From Mugil cephalus (taxonomy: Eukaryota; Chordata; Actinopteri; Mugiliformes; Mugilidae), in contig NC_061789.1 in the NCBI RefSeq assembly GCF_022458985.1, forward strand, positions 21,370,357-21,434,356: 64,000 nucleotides of DNA, written 5' to 3'. Below are positions 12,101 to 25,355 of the stretch, in pieces (positions within the stretch are counted from its first letter, which is position 1; every line of letters starts with the position of its first letter). Position numbers and translations under genes: made by a program. The notes under the pieces were generated by a model, which saw only the letters and a program-made list of their open reading frames with translations, was not told the DNA's origin and ran no database searches.

Positions 12101-14715
12101 CCATTGGGGGCCTCTGTATGGCTGTGCCCCTCCACACACAAGCCATCAAAAAAAAAAAAAAAAACTATGAATGGCTACAGTATATTATTGTTACATCTGA
12201 ATAGTTGGGAAATGAGCTTAGAGACGATTTTAACATTTTATCAGAAAACCTCCAGCTTGGAATTTGATGTTTTAATATGCACAGTAAGAGCTTGAAAAGA
12301 GTATCTTTCTAACACCAGAACGTACAGACAATGCTACTAGAAAAATTGATTTTGGCTTTAGAATTTGCAGTGTGTTGGAGCAAATGTTAAGTTTCCAACA
12401 ATTAGAGTCCAGCTTAATAAAAGTTTCCACCAGTAGATGGCTGCATTTAGTGTACAGCACACACCACAGGGACAAAGAACAAAAGAAACTCAGTTCTACA
12501 TGGAATCAATCTAGCAAATCTGCAGCCCTTTAACATGGCTGCATGGATAAGTTACAAAGAAGTAATCTGCAGAGGTATTACTAAACTGGTAATACACCAC
12601 AACAAAAACGGATCTTACCACTAAGTGAGTGTGCCTCTGCCCTGAGCCTGTCGCTGACCAGCTCGTACTGGAACGCTGTAATCCGCCGGCTGATGTCCAT
12701 ATGCAGGACGGCCTCAATGAACAGCGCCCCCTCTTGAATGCTGAAGCAGTGCACCTTGCCCCGAGACTGGTCCTGTTCACGCAGCAGTAAGCGCAGCTTG
12801 CCGTTACGGTCCAGGTAGATGTTTGTGCCCGTGGAGTCTATGGAGGGTTTGATGCAGACGGAGAGCCGAGTGGCTGCGGGAGAGGCTGTGTTGGGTCGGA
12901 GGTTGACGATGATGGCCCCTGTGGGATAGAGCCACTCCAGAGAGCCTTGAGAGCAACGTAGGTACACCTGCTCCACGTCTCTGGTGTGGCCTTCGTGGGT
13001 CAGGCCACTAGAAGAAAAGAGAGGATGATATGTCAACAGGAAAGTGAAAGGGAACTATACAACAAGAGAACTGAGAACCTTAATGTTAAAGCGCTGATGT
13101 TAAATATTTTATTCTCAAGCCTTTTTTTCCTAATGAATTTATTATTCATCTAACAATCATTTTCTGTTCTCTTATAGTTTGTATCAACTAACGAAGGTGA
13201 AAACCTCAGGCAGACTGTAAGGACATCAGACCACATTCCTCCTAAAGCATTAAGGCCATGCGCAAGACTGGCTGCATGACCAGTCACGAGCCGAAGCAGC
13301 TAAAATGACCTCAGCTCCAACACACACTCCTTACACCGCATTGTTCCACTTTGGCAAGCAAGCTTTGGCAAAACACACACCACTGGCAGACTGCCTTTGG
13401 GAAGAGTTTGGAGGCAGAAATGGATGAATGGAGGAACACAGGGGCTTCTGGGTAGACAACACGCAGCAACAGTAGCTGGGTCTGCTGCATGCAAGTGCAA
13501 ATGCAGGTCACGCACCGAACCTCCCATTGCTTTCAAGCCACCAAAGAGACTGGAAGAGACTTGTCCGGGCAACACTTTGGACTCTGGCGCCAGCATGACC
13601 AGATGACTCCCTCCAGAACTTAATGCCTGGTCAGGGTTTGAAAACTTCAGTCCGTCAGTCATTCTGTGGCAAAGCCAGAGGCAGGAAGCCATCAGCAGTC
13701 TACCAACATGTGCATGCCAAGCTAGTGGTCGGACTCTGGAGGAGAAACGCCCAGTTTCCTGAAAATGAGATGCTGAAATTCAGATCTGCCGTAGATCTAA
13801 AGTAACCCATGGCACATGCTGAGCATATGCAGCCCAAGCCCCATAACCAGGCTCTCCTCAGCGTGCCTCTAATTAAGTCCTCTATAACTTCATCACTTCT
13901 GCATGCAATTAGAGGAGATTAGTCAAGAGTCTCCCTAATGAACAACAGATTATTGGTGGAAAGCTCAAAGTATGGCCTGCCCCTTCTGACTGGAGGATGA
14001 AAAACAAACCACACCATTTGAGGCACAGCTCTGAAGTGCAAAACAGATTTCGACAGATGTTTGTTGGGACGCGAGACGTTTCGCTATAAATATATATGCT
14101 GCCTGAGGTTTAAGAATCCGTTAAAAACATTTGAAAAAAAAAATATAATTCAGAGCTGCATTTAATGCTGTGAGATTTGTACATAAATAAGCATAAGAAA
14201 AGCTTGTGAGAGTGTGTGAGAGAGGCTAATTTATTCAAACATTTGATTCTCGGATGGTATATAATTTGCATTTACGGTTTTAAAACTTCAAAATTCATGT
14301 ATTAATAAGAGTTACAATGATTATTGTTATTGTTATCTTTTGGTCACATTATTTTGTCACTCATTCATAAATGTGGTACAACTTGACTCTTTCTACATTT
14401 TCAATACTTTATCATACTAATACTCTGTTTTTAAATCCTTTTTAGTTTGAAAGTTTAGTTCTATTTTTTTGGTGTTGTTTTTTTCAACACCTGGTTCACA
14501 TCCAGGCTGAGTCTTGAGTTTCGGTCATTTCAGATGGCATTCATCCACACTCCACTCCGCTACAGCCTTTTTAGCACTACAACGCTGCCATTTAATAAAC
14601 GGGTCCGTGAAGCTCACCTGCCCTTCCAGCTGCACTGGTCGCTTGAGTACTGGCAGAAAGAAATCCGACAGAGGAGGAGAAGAGGCAGCAGAGGGGCCAG
14701 CATCGGGGTGAGCAT
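9109..14715 (-). CDS. metrnl: Meteorin-like protein (metrnl, subfatin), secreted; four coding exons
   Basis: Minus-strand coding exons are 14618-14715, 12619-13007, 9566-9625 and 9109-9422, all with GT-AG borders and consistent phase. They total 861 nt, or 286 aa plus stop. Residues 1-21 form a leucine-rich signal peptide (MLTPMLAPLLPLLLLC start), followed by QYSSDQCSWKGSGLTHE and then VEQVYLRC and IVNLRPNT, which match METRNL better than METRN. The mature part has ten cysteines, including the PCxPCSD pair of exon 3, and ends GCAPRYKDF ... NPCHMDTD, like the family C-terminus. Human METRNL is 311 aa, so this is full length with a shorter leader. In the family it is a secreted cytokine-like protein linked to fat, muscle, skin and immune signalling. 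The start is the first ATG before the signal peptide; a second in-frame ATG is codon 5. Introns are 1610, 2993 and 143 bp. Confidence 0.95.
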
Positions 14716-15060
14716 GTTTATCTCGCCTCACTTCGCCTCCTCTCGGGTGAAACTACGATCCGCCGCCGTCCTTCCAGCTGCGTAGCGTGTCCATGTGCCC
14801 CGGTCCGCTCCGTCCTGTCCCCCCGCGGCTTCTTCTTTTAGCTTCTTTGGGAAGGGTCGTGTGGATTAATTTGTGCCTTTACGGACGCTGCCGCGGAGCT
14901 CGGTACTGACAGCCCCCAGTAAAATGTGGAGTGAGCACAGCTTCGAATGAGCCTCGGCAGCCCTGATTGCTCTCCACGTCACACCCTATCCACAGCAGTT
15001 TATCACGGATGACGCGTTCAGTTGCTCAGCTGACGCTCCGATTTACGAGCTTCGCAGAAC
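14716..15060 (-). promoter_or_regulatory. metrnl: Likely metrnl promoter and 5' UTR region
   Basis: The bases just upstream of the metrnl start are GC-rich with several CpGs (roughly 14,730-14,910), unlike the AT-rich DNA further out. I see no clear TATA box, which would fit a CpG-type promoter. The transcription start cannot be placed from sequence, and an additional upstream non-coding exon is possible. Confidence 0.4.
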
Positions 15061-16648
15061 TAATCCATAGAGCTGGAATTCTGGAGCATAGAAAATAACC
15101 AATAACGTTTTTTGTTGTTGTTGTTGTTTTTTTTTGTTTTTTTTTTTTTTTACTACCAGCTTATAGACTACTAATAGACGAATAGTGATTAGTTTAAAAG
15201 CACACTGAAGCACAGCACTCTGTGACAGACTTTTAGTTGCAAATGATCAGTACACAGGTGCTATTTTAGTTTAGCGTGCATTCCTAGATAAGACTGAGTT
15301 GAGATGACCTCAGAAAATTTCCAACCTCCTCACTATTACTTTATAGATGTCATGTGATTAGTCGTTCAACTCGTCTGATATCAAGCGGGACATTTCTGAC
15401 AGTACTTTAAGGTATCATAAAAGTTGTCGAGTAGAGAGCAAGTTTAAGGAAATGTTTTTCACATTTACACCCAGGCTAATTTAACAGACTAAACAGTGTA
15501 TTCTGACAAACTAAGAGTCCGTTTAGAAGTCCCTCAAAAAGTCTTGGTTTTACCCTAGAATTTCTCTGACAATGTTCTTTCAGAAATAGGTGTATCAGTG
15601 TGGTTTGCGAATAAGATGTTAGAAATGTTATTATTATTGTTTTGCTGAATGATTGGAGGTCTGAGGAGGGTAATCTGAAAATGTTTCCAGACATGAAGAA
15701 TATTTATTCTTGATTTCTTGATACATTTAATGTCACTAGAACTGATGCCGTAAACACATAAATATTTCCTTAATTGACCTCTCATGTGGAAATATTGCAT
15801 TTTAACCCATCAATTTGTCCACACAGTAGTGTCTTTAATCTGAGCAGTGGGCTGCCACCTTGTGGGACCCTAGAAACAGTTTGGGATGTTAGGTGCTCAA
15901 GGTACCTCAGCCACAGACATAATGCCCCATTATACTCCTCTAACCACTTCTACTTGGTTACTCCACGACTCTGCCGTGTTGTTTTATGTGATATGGTGAT
16001 GGTTCTATGAATAATGTCTCTTATTGGTAAGTCACACTTTTGCCATGATTGAAATTCTCCAACAGTTTATTTGTCTGGAAATCAGTAAAACTACATCCAA
16101 CCAGTCCAGAGGTTTTGGACCTCCCTCCAGTCAAAACATGGTGAAAAAAGTTATTAAGTTATGTTCACAATTCATCTAAAACTTACGGCCAAAGTTTTAG
16201 TGTAACCCACCTGAACCCCATAGTTCACGTGTAGCTCTGTTTCAGAGTAAAGAGCTGTAGGGACTTGCAGAGTTGAGTGGTCCGTTACTACTGGGTGCAT
16301 CTGTAATCATAAACCACTTCTCACTAAAGTAATGGATCGTGGGCAATGATTTTTTTCTGAAGAAAATGTTTTGTCTGTGGATGGTGCTTGGCATGGGAAC
16401 AAAACCTGTCTGACAAGGAAAACCAGAGCAGTTTCTAACTGCTTCTCCTCTCTGGTTTCTTAGGACTCTAAAATGTGTTTTCGTTTCTGACCCGAAATGC
16501 ATGGCGCATGTCCCGGTTTGGGCCAGCATGCCCCTGAAAGGTCCCGCAAAACTCAGATGCATGTGTTGATTGTTTTTGTTGTAATTTGTATTGTATTTCA
16601 CTGTAGACTTCGCTGTGGTGTGCCCTCTGTAACAAATTGCTCAAATAA

Positions 16649-16686
16649 CCCCCCCCCCCCCCCCCCCCACCACCACCACCACCACA
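16649..16686. repeat. Poly(C) run followed by (CAC)n
   Basis: About twenty C residues run straight into about six CAC units. On the minus strand this gives the glycine-run open frame seen there, which is an artefact of the repeat. Poly(C) length may also be a sequencing or assembly uncertainty. Confidence 0.9.
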
Positions 16687-19600
16687 CGTGTTGTAGATAT
16701 TGAGCAACTTTTTAATATTGTTTGTGTGGTTGTGTCCTTGTCATATTGCAGGTTGCCTGGGAACTTCTTGATGAGGTAACAGAACCGTAAGACGTGTCTA
16801 GGCAAGCTATCTGATTATCCATCACAATGACACATGAACTGTTACATACACCAAGGCAGTGTTTGTAAGAGGTCCTCAGTTCCTTTCATATTAACCCTCC
16901 TGTTGTGTTAGTTTCTAAGGAACAACAATGATGTGCAAGTGAACCATTTTCATCTTATACGCTGATTACACTAATTAGGCCAAGTTAAGTTTAAAATCGA
17001 AAACCTAGTTTTGTTTCGTTTTTGCTTTAACAGGCTTGAGGTTTGTCAAAAATAATAAATAAGAAAATCTGCTGGTATAGAATTGCAAGAAACTGATGCT
17101 AACCCTAATCCTAACAGCTTGAGGCTAAATGCTGCTAACGTGAAAGATTCAGATCTCCAGATTGCATTGTGGGTTGCACAATGACAATGATGCATTTTAC
17201 GGTATGCTCTGACAACACTGACAATATTCCAATATCAGTGTCAAATATGTGCTGGTTCCAGGTTACCAAATGTAGTTATCTTTGCTCCAGGACATTCAAA
17301 AAGGAATCGTCAGCCAGACAATGCATACAACTCTTCTTGATGTTTGTGTGTCATCCAACCTTGTAGGGAATTAACTGCAAGTATTGGTCCTTCTTCTCCA
17401 TGAAAGCTTTTAATTAAGTGTTTATTCTTTCTTTCTTTAGCACAATCTTTATTTGTCACAGCTCCCTTGTATATGTGACTCAACACAGACTGTAAAAGTG
17501 AAATCTTGTGTAGTTAAATAGGGATTTCTCTCTATTTTTCCAAAAAAAGAGCACATGGCCCTCACCTTGTTATTGCAGTTGCTTGCTCACTTGCTGAGTG
17601 TGTTTGTTATTTTCTCTCTCATCACAGCTTAAAGGAAGCAGGTTTAGCTCTCACTCCACACCTTCAACTGGCAGCGGGGGTTCCGCAGACAAATCAGTGA
17701 CATATTGCAGGAGGCTGAAGAGGCAGTTATATGGTGCTCGGTTGTTGGTTTTTGATTTGAAATTTGGCAGAGGAAGGCTGGCGTTCAACAGAGAGAAGCA
17801 GCTTAAATCTGACGATGATGTGTGTTTGGTCGGCATTTGTTATATAGCGCAGGATTGTGAAGCAGAGAACCAGTAGAGTGTAAGAAGTTAAGAGGGGGAA
17901 GGCTTCTGAATGTGTGGGGAGGGGCAGTATTGTTTTTTTGTCAGTCCTGTTGTCTCAATGTCTTGCTGAGTGTGACTCACTTTTATGCCTGGAGCTAGAC
18001 TCCAGGTGAAAAAGCAGTCATAAACAAGAGTAGGCTGCTGACAGGATGTAATCCTTATATACGTGTGTGTCTGTGTGTGCGCGCACACGTCCTCATTGTG
18101 CCTTTTCTCTTCAGCTCTCATTTTTTCCTTAATTCTTTCACTGTGGTAAAACAAGAAACCAGGCTATGATTAAACACACAATTGTTAAGAGAACCAGTTT
18201 CGTATGAACAAATCTATTGTGGTGAACAAATCTATTGTTCACTGTACAACCAACTACAAGTAATCCTGAACCAACGTATTGTTCACTGTGCCATTTTCTC
18301 CTCTGGACTGACTTATACATTTGGCTAGAGTTCATTTTCAATAGCCTCCTGCTTAGAGAACCAGTTTGATGAATAAACTGCTGCCCTTTTTCGAAACTAG
18401 TCTCAACCTGTTTCATTAAGCCTGCTATCTTGGGCAGATAAACTGTAAACTGCTCTCACACAAGCATGTCCGATATCTTGTGGTATGCACAAACAGATTG
18501 GAAGGCACTGATATCATCGAGAGGCCGTCTGCCTGTCATCATCCCTCTCTGGCTCTGTTCCAGACTGTCAGAAATGCAGCTGAGCCCAAACCTTAATTAC
18601 ATTCTTTTCAGTAAACAGAAACCGTGTCATTTTGAAGTGTCAGCCATATATGAAGACAGCTGCGTTGTTTGTGTCTCTTTTGACACCTTGCATGACTTTG
18701 TCTGTCTTTTTCCCTTGCCTCACTGACATGGTAATGAACATTGTGTACATCCTAGCTATGCAGCCCCTGCCACATCAATCACCAGCCCTGGCCAGTCGTT
18801 GTACTGCTGGTAATGAAGGCCATGCATTCAATCAGTGTGGAAATATGTGGGAGGAAAGTGACATATTTGAAATATGCGGCAACTGGAGCATCTCACTCCA
18901 GTTTTTGCAAGGAATTGAAGACAAAGCTTGTCTTTTGTTTCAGGCCTAATTTTGTTGTAAAGCTTGTGTGTATGTGCTGTTAGCAGAGATAAAAACACAC
19001 CAAAATACAGTGAGGGGAGAGCCCAATACGGAAAAGGCCACAAAATGCCATAGTGCGATCCTTGTGCTGGCAGGCCATGTGAGGGGCGATAGAGGAGAAT
19101 AGATGTAACCAAGGCCACAACACAGTGACACTGTCATATCTGTGCCGAATTAGATTTAGAGGCCAGCCAAGTCTCATTGCTATATTATCAACATCTACAT
19201 ATCCCAGTGTTTTTTTTTTTTTTTTTAAGAAAAATGAATCATAAGAGGAATTTGGGTCACAGTTCATTCTGACAGGGTACACACCTTAGCAGGCAGCAAA
19301 ACATTATGAAAGCCAAAGCAAACTGAAACTACATAGATCTGTCTTCAGCTATGTTGTGCCCTCATATTTCTCCAAGATCTGATATGGATCAAGGTGGTTC
19401 TGAGGTTTCAAGAATAGCCAGTCAGTAGCCAAACCTGAAACCATAACTTAACAAGTGTAATAAAACACAGGTACCATTATTTTAGTTGAAATTGGACTTT
19501 AATAAAAAAAAAAAAAAGTTCTTAAATGTCTTTTCTCCACCGCAGACAAGACAGCTTCCGCTCTACAGATTAGCCTCTGATTCTCATGGCTTCCTCTGGC

Positions 19601-21084
19601 CCAGGTCCCTCCTTCTTCTTCATGGCCTTGTGACATGAAGGTTTCCTTGACTGGAACAATCATCCTTTGATATGCTAGATCAGTCCAGGATGCTGTACAC
19701 AAAAAACTTCAGCCATTAAACTTGCTTATGCAAGATGACAGCCATGATATACCCAGAGACTGTGTGGGTGGGAGGGAAAACCAGGAGCGCCTTCCTTTGT
19801 TAATGCCCAAGTTCTTTGGCTCATACGAGGAGATCAGCTCTTTCTGTCTAACTGCAGATTCTGGCATCATTCCTGTGCATTACTTAAACTTTAAGTCTAT
19901 TGAACGGTTCAGCTGAACATTTCAAAGTTAGATTTTCCAAAAGACTTCATATACACTGGTTGTAATTTTTATGAGTCTAACTCCAAATTCATGCAACAAC
20001 AAAAGCACATTTATGGAATTTTAGCATTGTCTGAGATGTCTGTGTTCAGTCAGAGATGCAGTGATCTAGCCGTGCAGATGAAACTCAGTCAGACTCCCTG
20101 GGCATTTTCAATTATATGTGAGGTTATGTTTCTGGTTTTGGTTTCTTTATACTTAGTGGAGGAGATTGTAGAGGACATTCCTCCTGGCTCTCCCCATGTG
20201 GTTTTGGGTGAAAAGTGAACAAAGAAAACTTAACCGAACAGACAGTTGTTGATCTACTTTTTGAAGTTGTGTATATCAAACAGCTCCAGCTCCAGCTGTA
20301 TTAACTCCACTAAGCGCATGTGTTCAAGTGTTGTTTATATACATTTATTTCTGTTTTCAGATGAAGTACAAACCTATTTTATAGAGACCCACTCTAAAAC
20401 ATTGCGTACACCTATTTTGTTTGATCAATTGAAATGTTCTGTCCGTCAACAGAAGTAACAACATTTTCTCTTATTGTGGGATTCCTACACTTATTAAATA
20501 TCATGTCACTTTAAGAAAAAAAGATAGGATTCATTGACAGCTTAACAATACACTTGTTACCACTTGAATATTTTTTATTTTATAATTCACAACATGCTAT
20601 AATCGCTGTAGGAAATGGCCATTACTTTTGCCATCTTCTGTGTACTTTTACAAAAGTAAAGTTTGGATACTGTGCTTTTGTTGAAGAACTTTTAAGTAAG
20701 TAAAGGAGAGGAGAATGCAGAGAGAACAGATGGCCTGTTGTCTTTCTTAACCCTAGAACACTAACGTTACAATCCGTAACCCCATCACTAATATTTCAGC
20801 CCATATAATATACCCAATAAAAAACACTTCTCATCAAAATATATTGAAGTACAACAATACATGGTAAATTGGAGTACTTTTCTTTTGTTTTCAACTATAA
20901 AACATCTCACAAAACAAACAAACAAAAAAAGTATCAAGGGAGCCCCTTTAAAATGGTTCTAAATTTTGCAAAAATTATGCATTATGGAATCTTGAATATC
21001 TCTTTAAAAAATGTACTTGAAATTCTGTCCATCCGTTCCTGGGAAAACAAATAAATATGCACAGTTGCTAAAGTAAAACCACCT

Positions 21085-21128
21085 TTAGTTATGTTTTATT
21101 CACTTGTTAGTTATGTTTTATTCACTTG
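21085..21128. repeat. Perfect 22-bp direct tandem duplication
   Basis: The unit TTAGTTATGTTTTATTCACT plus TG occurs twice head to tail with no mismatch (21085-21106 and 21107-21128). Identity between copies suggests a recent slippage or repair duplication. Confidence 0.95.
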
Positions 21129-21989
21129 TTCCTCCCCACTGTAGTTTTTTAGGCAAAAAATGCTGGTGCATTTATGATTAATCTACTTCATCTGTATTTG
21201 TAGATAATGCTTCATTTACACAAACTCAAATAAAAATTGACCAAATATAGAGAAGATGGCACATCAGTGCCTAATTTAATTTGCCCTTCCTGAATTGTGC
21301 TAGACTCCCTCAACCGAGTAAGACTAAAATTGAATGGAAATGCCACTCACCAAATTCAAGAGAGTAAAAATGTGACACACTCTGCCAACATACTACATTC
21401 ATGGTTTTACTGAAAGCCTGAAAACAGGCCTCTGGTGGAAGACATATACATTTGCAGATAAAACTACCTGCGAGGGTGTTGACATTATTACACTACATGC
21501 TGAAAGGCCTTATCCACATCCACAGATATTATGTTAGGGAGCAAGCAGGTGGCACAGATTGCTGAAGGTATTAATGAATCCCCCTGTCCTTAGTAACCTG
21601 GATGAAGTTGAAAGGGCTTGATGTGCCGACTGAGTGGAACAAGGAGGACGTTGCTGCCAGATCAGCTGCAGGATCAGCTGAGGGATCATGAGAGCTGCGC
21701 ACGGAGGCTGTACTTTGAGATCTTATTAATGTGCTTTGCGGGTAGTCTGAACCACATATCTGGCTGCCTGTATTAGGACTGCTAAGTAGCTCAATGTCTG
21801 ACACACGCACCTTCAGCGCTGCAGGGCTGAATCACCAAGTTGTCTGGCCGGTTTGTGTGTCTGGCGAGCGCACGTACACACCTAAAACTCTGATCCTGCC
21901 TCCCACATACTCAAGCTTGGCGCACTCCACACACACTCCTGAGGTCACATGACCAAGTAAACAAAGTGCTGTGCGTAGAACATATCAAG

Positions 21990-22815
21990 GAGTCTGGCAA
22001 CACAAAGTTGACACTGGGGGCCTTTGGGTCCTGTGGGTTGAAGGGAGCGTCCTCTGTGGATCGTCCCACAGATACTTGAACAGTTTGGATCTAGTGAATG
22101 TGTAGACCAGATCAACACCTTGTCCTGTTCTTCATGTTTTTTGAGTTGATTCTAAACTGTTTTTGTGTGTGTACCTGTGTCAGGCTGCATCCTGCTGGGA
22201 TAGCTGCTACTATGTGGTGGGGTGTCTAGTCTTTATAGAGCACAACGGGACTTTGAAGTACGTATCTTACACCAGTGCGAGCAATTTATATGTGTGCTCG
22301 TCAGTCTGACTCACTCTGTAACAACTCCACCCAAAACACTAGTCGGCACTGTGTCTTTTTTGCCAGTCGGGTTAATTTTTGTTTCCACTTCCTACTTAAT
22401 TTTCAACAACGGTGACTGAAACTTTTGGCGAAATTTCATCGAACATGAGCCATACAAATGGTTGTATTACCAATCTCCTCAGTTAGCCCTACAGAGTCTT
22501 TATTGGTCCAAACCAATCGAAAATTGAAAATTGCAGAGATGCAGAAGCAGCTGGAAAAAATAAAGCGGAAAGATGCTACTACTATTCGGACCAATCACAG
22601 CACTTGTGCTTTGTGTTGCCGTGGCACACAGTTACATTTCCCAGGAAGTGCTATTGTCTGCGCTGTCACTGTAGCTCCTCCGTCAACTTAATACAGAAAT
22701 CTAAGCCTTCTATTAATAATACACACACAAATGTCAGGCTAAAAATGTTTCCCAGAAGAACACTGCAATGTCGCAAGATGGTCAATGTTATTCACCTCTC
22801 CTGTCAATGGTTTTC
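21990..22815. mobile_element. Degenerate Tc1-like element, interrupted by about 460 bp of other DNA
   Basis: Two blocks, about 21990-22235 and about 22700-22815, align in order with the copies at 28903-29325 and 43154-43614. Shared landmarks are CCTCTGTGGATC, CAGTTTGGATCTAGTGAAT, CTGTGTCAGGCTGCATCCTGC, then TTTCCCAGAAGAACA and TCTCCTGTCAATGG. Between the blocks lies unrelated sequence (about 22236-22700), including an open frame at 22458-22691 that I do not recognise. The outer inverted repeats typical of the family (CACTGATCAGGCATAACATT) are not visible at the left end, so the copy is truncated. Confidence 0.5.
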
Positions 22816-25114
22816 TTTCTTTCTTTTTTAAATTTTTACAATATCTGTGTCTGCAAACAAAGCCAGCATTTCAGTAGTGGTCTGTTACTTCACCTCAGAC
22901 CTGTTTCGCTCTCATCTCGCCAAGCCTCAGATCCACCAGCAGCCTGGGAAGTTATACATTGCACAATGGGCCCATTATATGAGCTGAGGTAACACCATAA
23001 TTGTTACAATCTTTCCATTCAGGCGAAAGGTACGGCCACTTCTGACTTCCAGTAACATTTTGAGATGTTTGTGGCTATCAGTGATGCTGCATAATCAGAT
23101 ACAACAAAGAAAAAAAAGTGGGTGGATCGCACAGCCTAACAGAGCAGCTGTCTGCATTTTTACATGCGTAAGGATAAGTCAACTGCAGGTCCAGACCACA
23201 GACCCTGCTAAACTGGAGTGACAGATTTAATGACATCCTGATATTTCAACGAGGTGGATTAGTGACGTGTGATGAAAGACCAGTCTTTTTGGTGAAGTAT
23301 AGTAACTCCTTACGGTCAATCTGAAATCCCAAATAAAACATATTTTTTTTCTAGTTGTAGAAAAAATAAACATACTGAGAAGAGTATTGTAGTGGCTGAG
23401 ATAGTTTTTTTGTGTTTGTGTACTTTTTGACTTTGACTAATCGTGAAGCTTTATATATATTGATAATATATTGATAGGAATTTCAGCCCTTTACTCCTCT
23501 CCTCGAGCCTGACACTTCCTGATGATACAAATCACAGCTATATTCCGCGGCTGGGAGTGGTCTTTGAGGAGGAAACAATATGAAGGCCTGGGTGGTTCCA
23601 GCTGGTCAGCTTCCAACATTTAGTTGAGTCTAATGCATGTCTAAGAGGAGCTTCCCTGTCTTTCATCCGCTTAGGAAACATCTGGAATCATCAGCCTGAA
23701 TGAAAGTGTGTGTGCACACGCCTGTGTGTATATGTCTTCTAAGAGGTTTGCCAGGAATCTTATCATTGTGTAAAGATACCCTGCTGTCCAGAAAATAAAT
23801 TAAGGAAACTCGTTGGTGAATTGCCAATAGATGTTTGGGCTTTGACATCATCTCCAGTCACCAAATTCCTGCTGAACATCAACAAGCAGTTTACGGTTAC
23901 TCTGCTCACCATCTCTCAGAGAAAGTAGGTCCATTACAGCAGTAGCTGTGCTATATGTACTTCACTGAGAAGACAGTGGAATATCTGTCAAAGAATCGCA
24001 TTTTAAGTTCAATCTTTTAATTTGCCAAGAAAAAAAACTTTACAATACTTGCAGAGCTGGACAGCCAACGACAGTTACAAGTGCGCACAGTTGTTCAACA
24101 GAGTGGATACTGTATCAATGTGAGCAGGTGAGCAGACAAGTCTGCTACGGTGCGGCATGTCTCTCCATGCCCGAGCTGAGACATCAGGCCTAGATGTGTT
24201 GACAGACACAGGCAGAGTGAGGGTCAAGAGTCACACCTGTTGACAACACACCTCTCTCTCTCTGCGCACAAGAAACTGTCACGACAAACACTGAAGAGCC
24301 TGCCAGGCAATACCTGCCACACAGGCGTGTCAAGATCTCATTTACAAACAGGAAAGAGTAACTAAATTGGATGTAGTGTTTATTTCCTCGCCAAATGATG
24401 AAAACATCATAAAATGTTATTTTAAGAAAATAAGAAAAATGGCTATGTTTTCAGCGTGGCCAAAAACAATGTGTTTTTTAAGCAAGTTTACAGTGTTCTC
24501 TTCAGTTATCACACTAATCTTGTTTTTTCCCTCGTTGAACTTCAAACATGAAACCCATCAAGTGGTTAAGTGGCTTTTACGCAACAACAGCTGCATATAA
24601 AAATATCATGCAAGCCTCTTCTCCCTCCCTTTCCTTTTAGTTTTTCGTGTGTGTGACTACCCTAAAAGATAACAGGCATCCCTGTTAGACATAACATCCA
24701 AACATTTTTACAGCTGACCCTTTTCAAGCCATGTTAGCTACAGACTAGGCCTGTAGGGAAGAGAGTTGTTCTGTTTAGACCAAGGAGAGGATGTTCAGGT
24801 CTGGCTACAGCGACACTAGGGGATGTGATTTTTGGGAGTATCAGAGAGGATGTTTTGCCTCCTGTGTGATGACTCCTGACCCCCACCATCCTCTCCTGAC
24901 CTGTTTCACTTCTGCCCTATTGTAGCGCTTATCAAATATCTGAATGTTGTAGATACATTCAGTCCAGTAGTACTCACAGGAGGTAGCACAGGCTCTGGCT
25001 CACATCAGACCAACCTGCGTTTTGTTCTGTTTAGTGGGTCATGTATCTGTCACATCAGTCTAGAAAGCTGGATGCAGACTGGCACAGGCACACACAAAAA
25101 CAGCTTAGGAATAA

Positions 25115-25116
<2 letters not shown>
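22816..25116. other. Intergenic region, nothing recognised
   Basis: No open frame here resembles a known family and none is bounded by convincing splice sites. Composition is ordinary and AT-leaning, with occasional short CA-rich patches. Confidence 0.5.

Positions 25117-25148
<32 letters not shown>
25117..25148. repeat. Poly(A) run of 32 bases
   Basis: An uninterrupted run of A lies immediately left of the Tc1-like fragment that starts near 25149. The two are adjacent, but Tc1 elements do not carry poly(A), so the run may be from a separate retrotransposition or slippage event. It causes the phenylalanine run seen in the minus-strand frame here. Confidence 0.95.
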
Positions 25149-25149
<1 letters not shown>

Positions 25150-25355
25150 ATGAAGAAGAGCACAAGGTGTTGACCTGCCCTCCAAATTCATTAAATCCTG
25201 AACCGATTGAGTATCTGTGGGATGATCCAAAGAGGCTCCTCCCATCAACCCAAGGGCTTCCACTAACAACTTTCTGATGCAGAAGACCCATTATACATGT
25301 TCTGGGGGCACAAGGGAGACATGTGATAATGTTCTGCCTGATCAGTGTATCGTGT
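25149..25355 (+). mobile_element. Right-end fragment of a Tc1-like transposon with transposase C-terminal remnant
   Basis: From 25167 the plus strand reads VLTCPPNSLNPEPIEYLWDD. This matches the end of Tc1-family transposases (pattern P-N-S-x-D-L-N-P-I-E-x-L-W-D); the glutamate codon at 25209-25211 is where the last catalytic residue of the DD34E triad falls. The frame breaks soon after. The fragment ends with ATAATGTTCTGCCTGATCAG near 25350, the family's right inverted repeat. The left part of the element is absent. It is a dead copy in the opposite orientation to the three other copies in this window. Confidence 0.65.

Larger units (their letters stand above)
14716..21989. other. Intergenic region upstream of metrnl, no supported gene
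   Basis: Beyond the promoter there are only short open frames without family resemblance or splice support, for example 17598-17876. Simple repeats include a C-run passing into CAC repeats (16649-16686) and a 22-bp tandem duplication (21085-21128). A segment near 17,440-17,520 (TTTATTTGTCAC ... TGAAATCTTGTG) vaguely recalls a fish LINE 3' end but is too short to name. Confidence 0.55.

Noticed and set aside
12511..12780. Second open frame over metrnl exon 2
   Set aside because: It is a shadow frame of the real exon 12619-13007 and has no family match.
16468..16707. Minus-strand frame with a long glycine run
   Set aside because: The glycines are only the translation of the poly(C)/(CAC)n repeat at 16649-16686. 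There is no other support.
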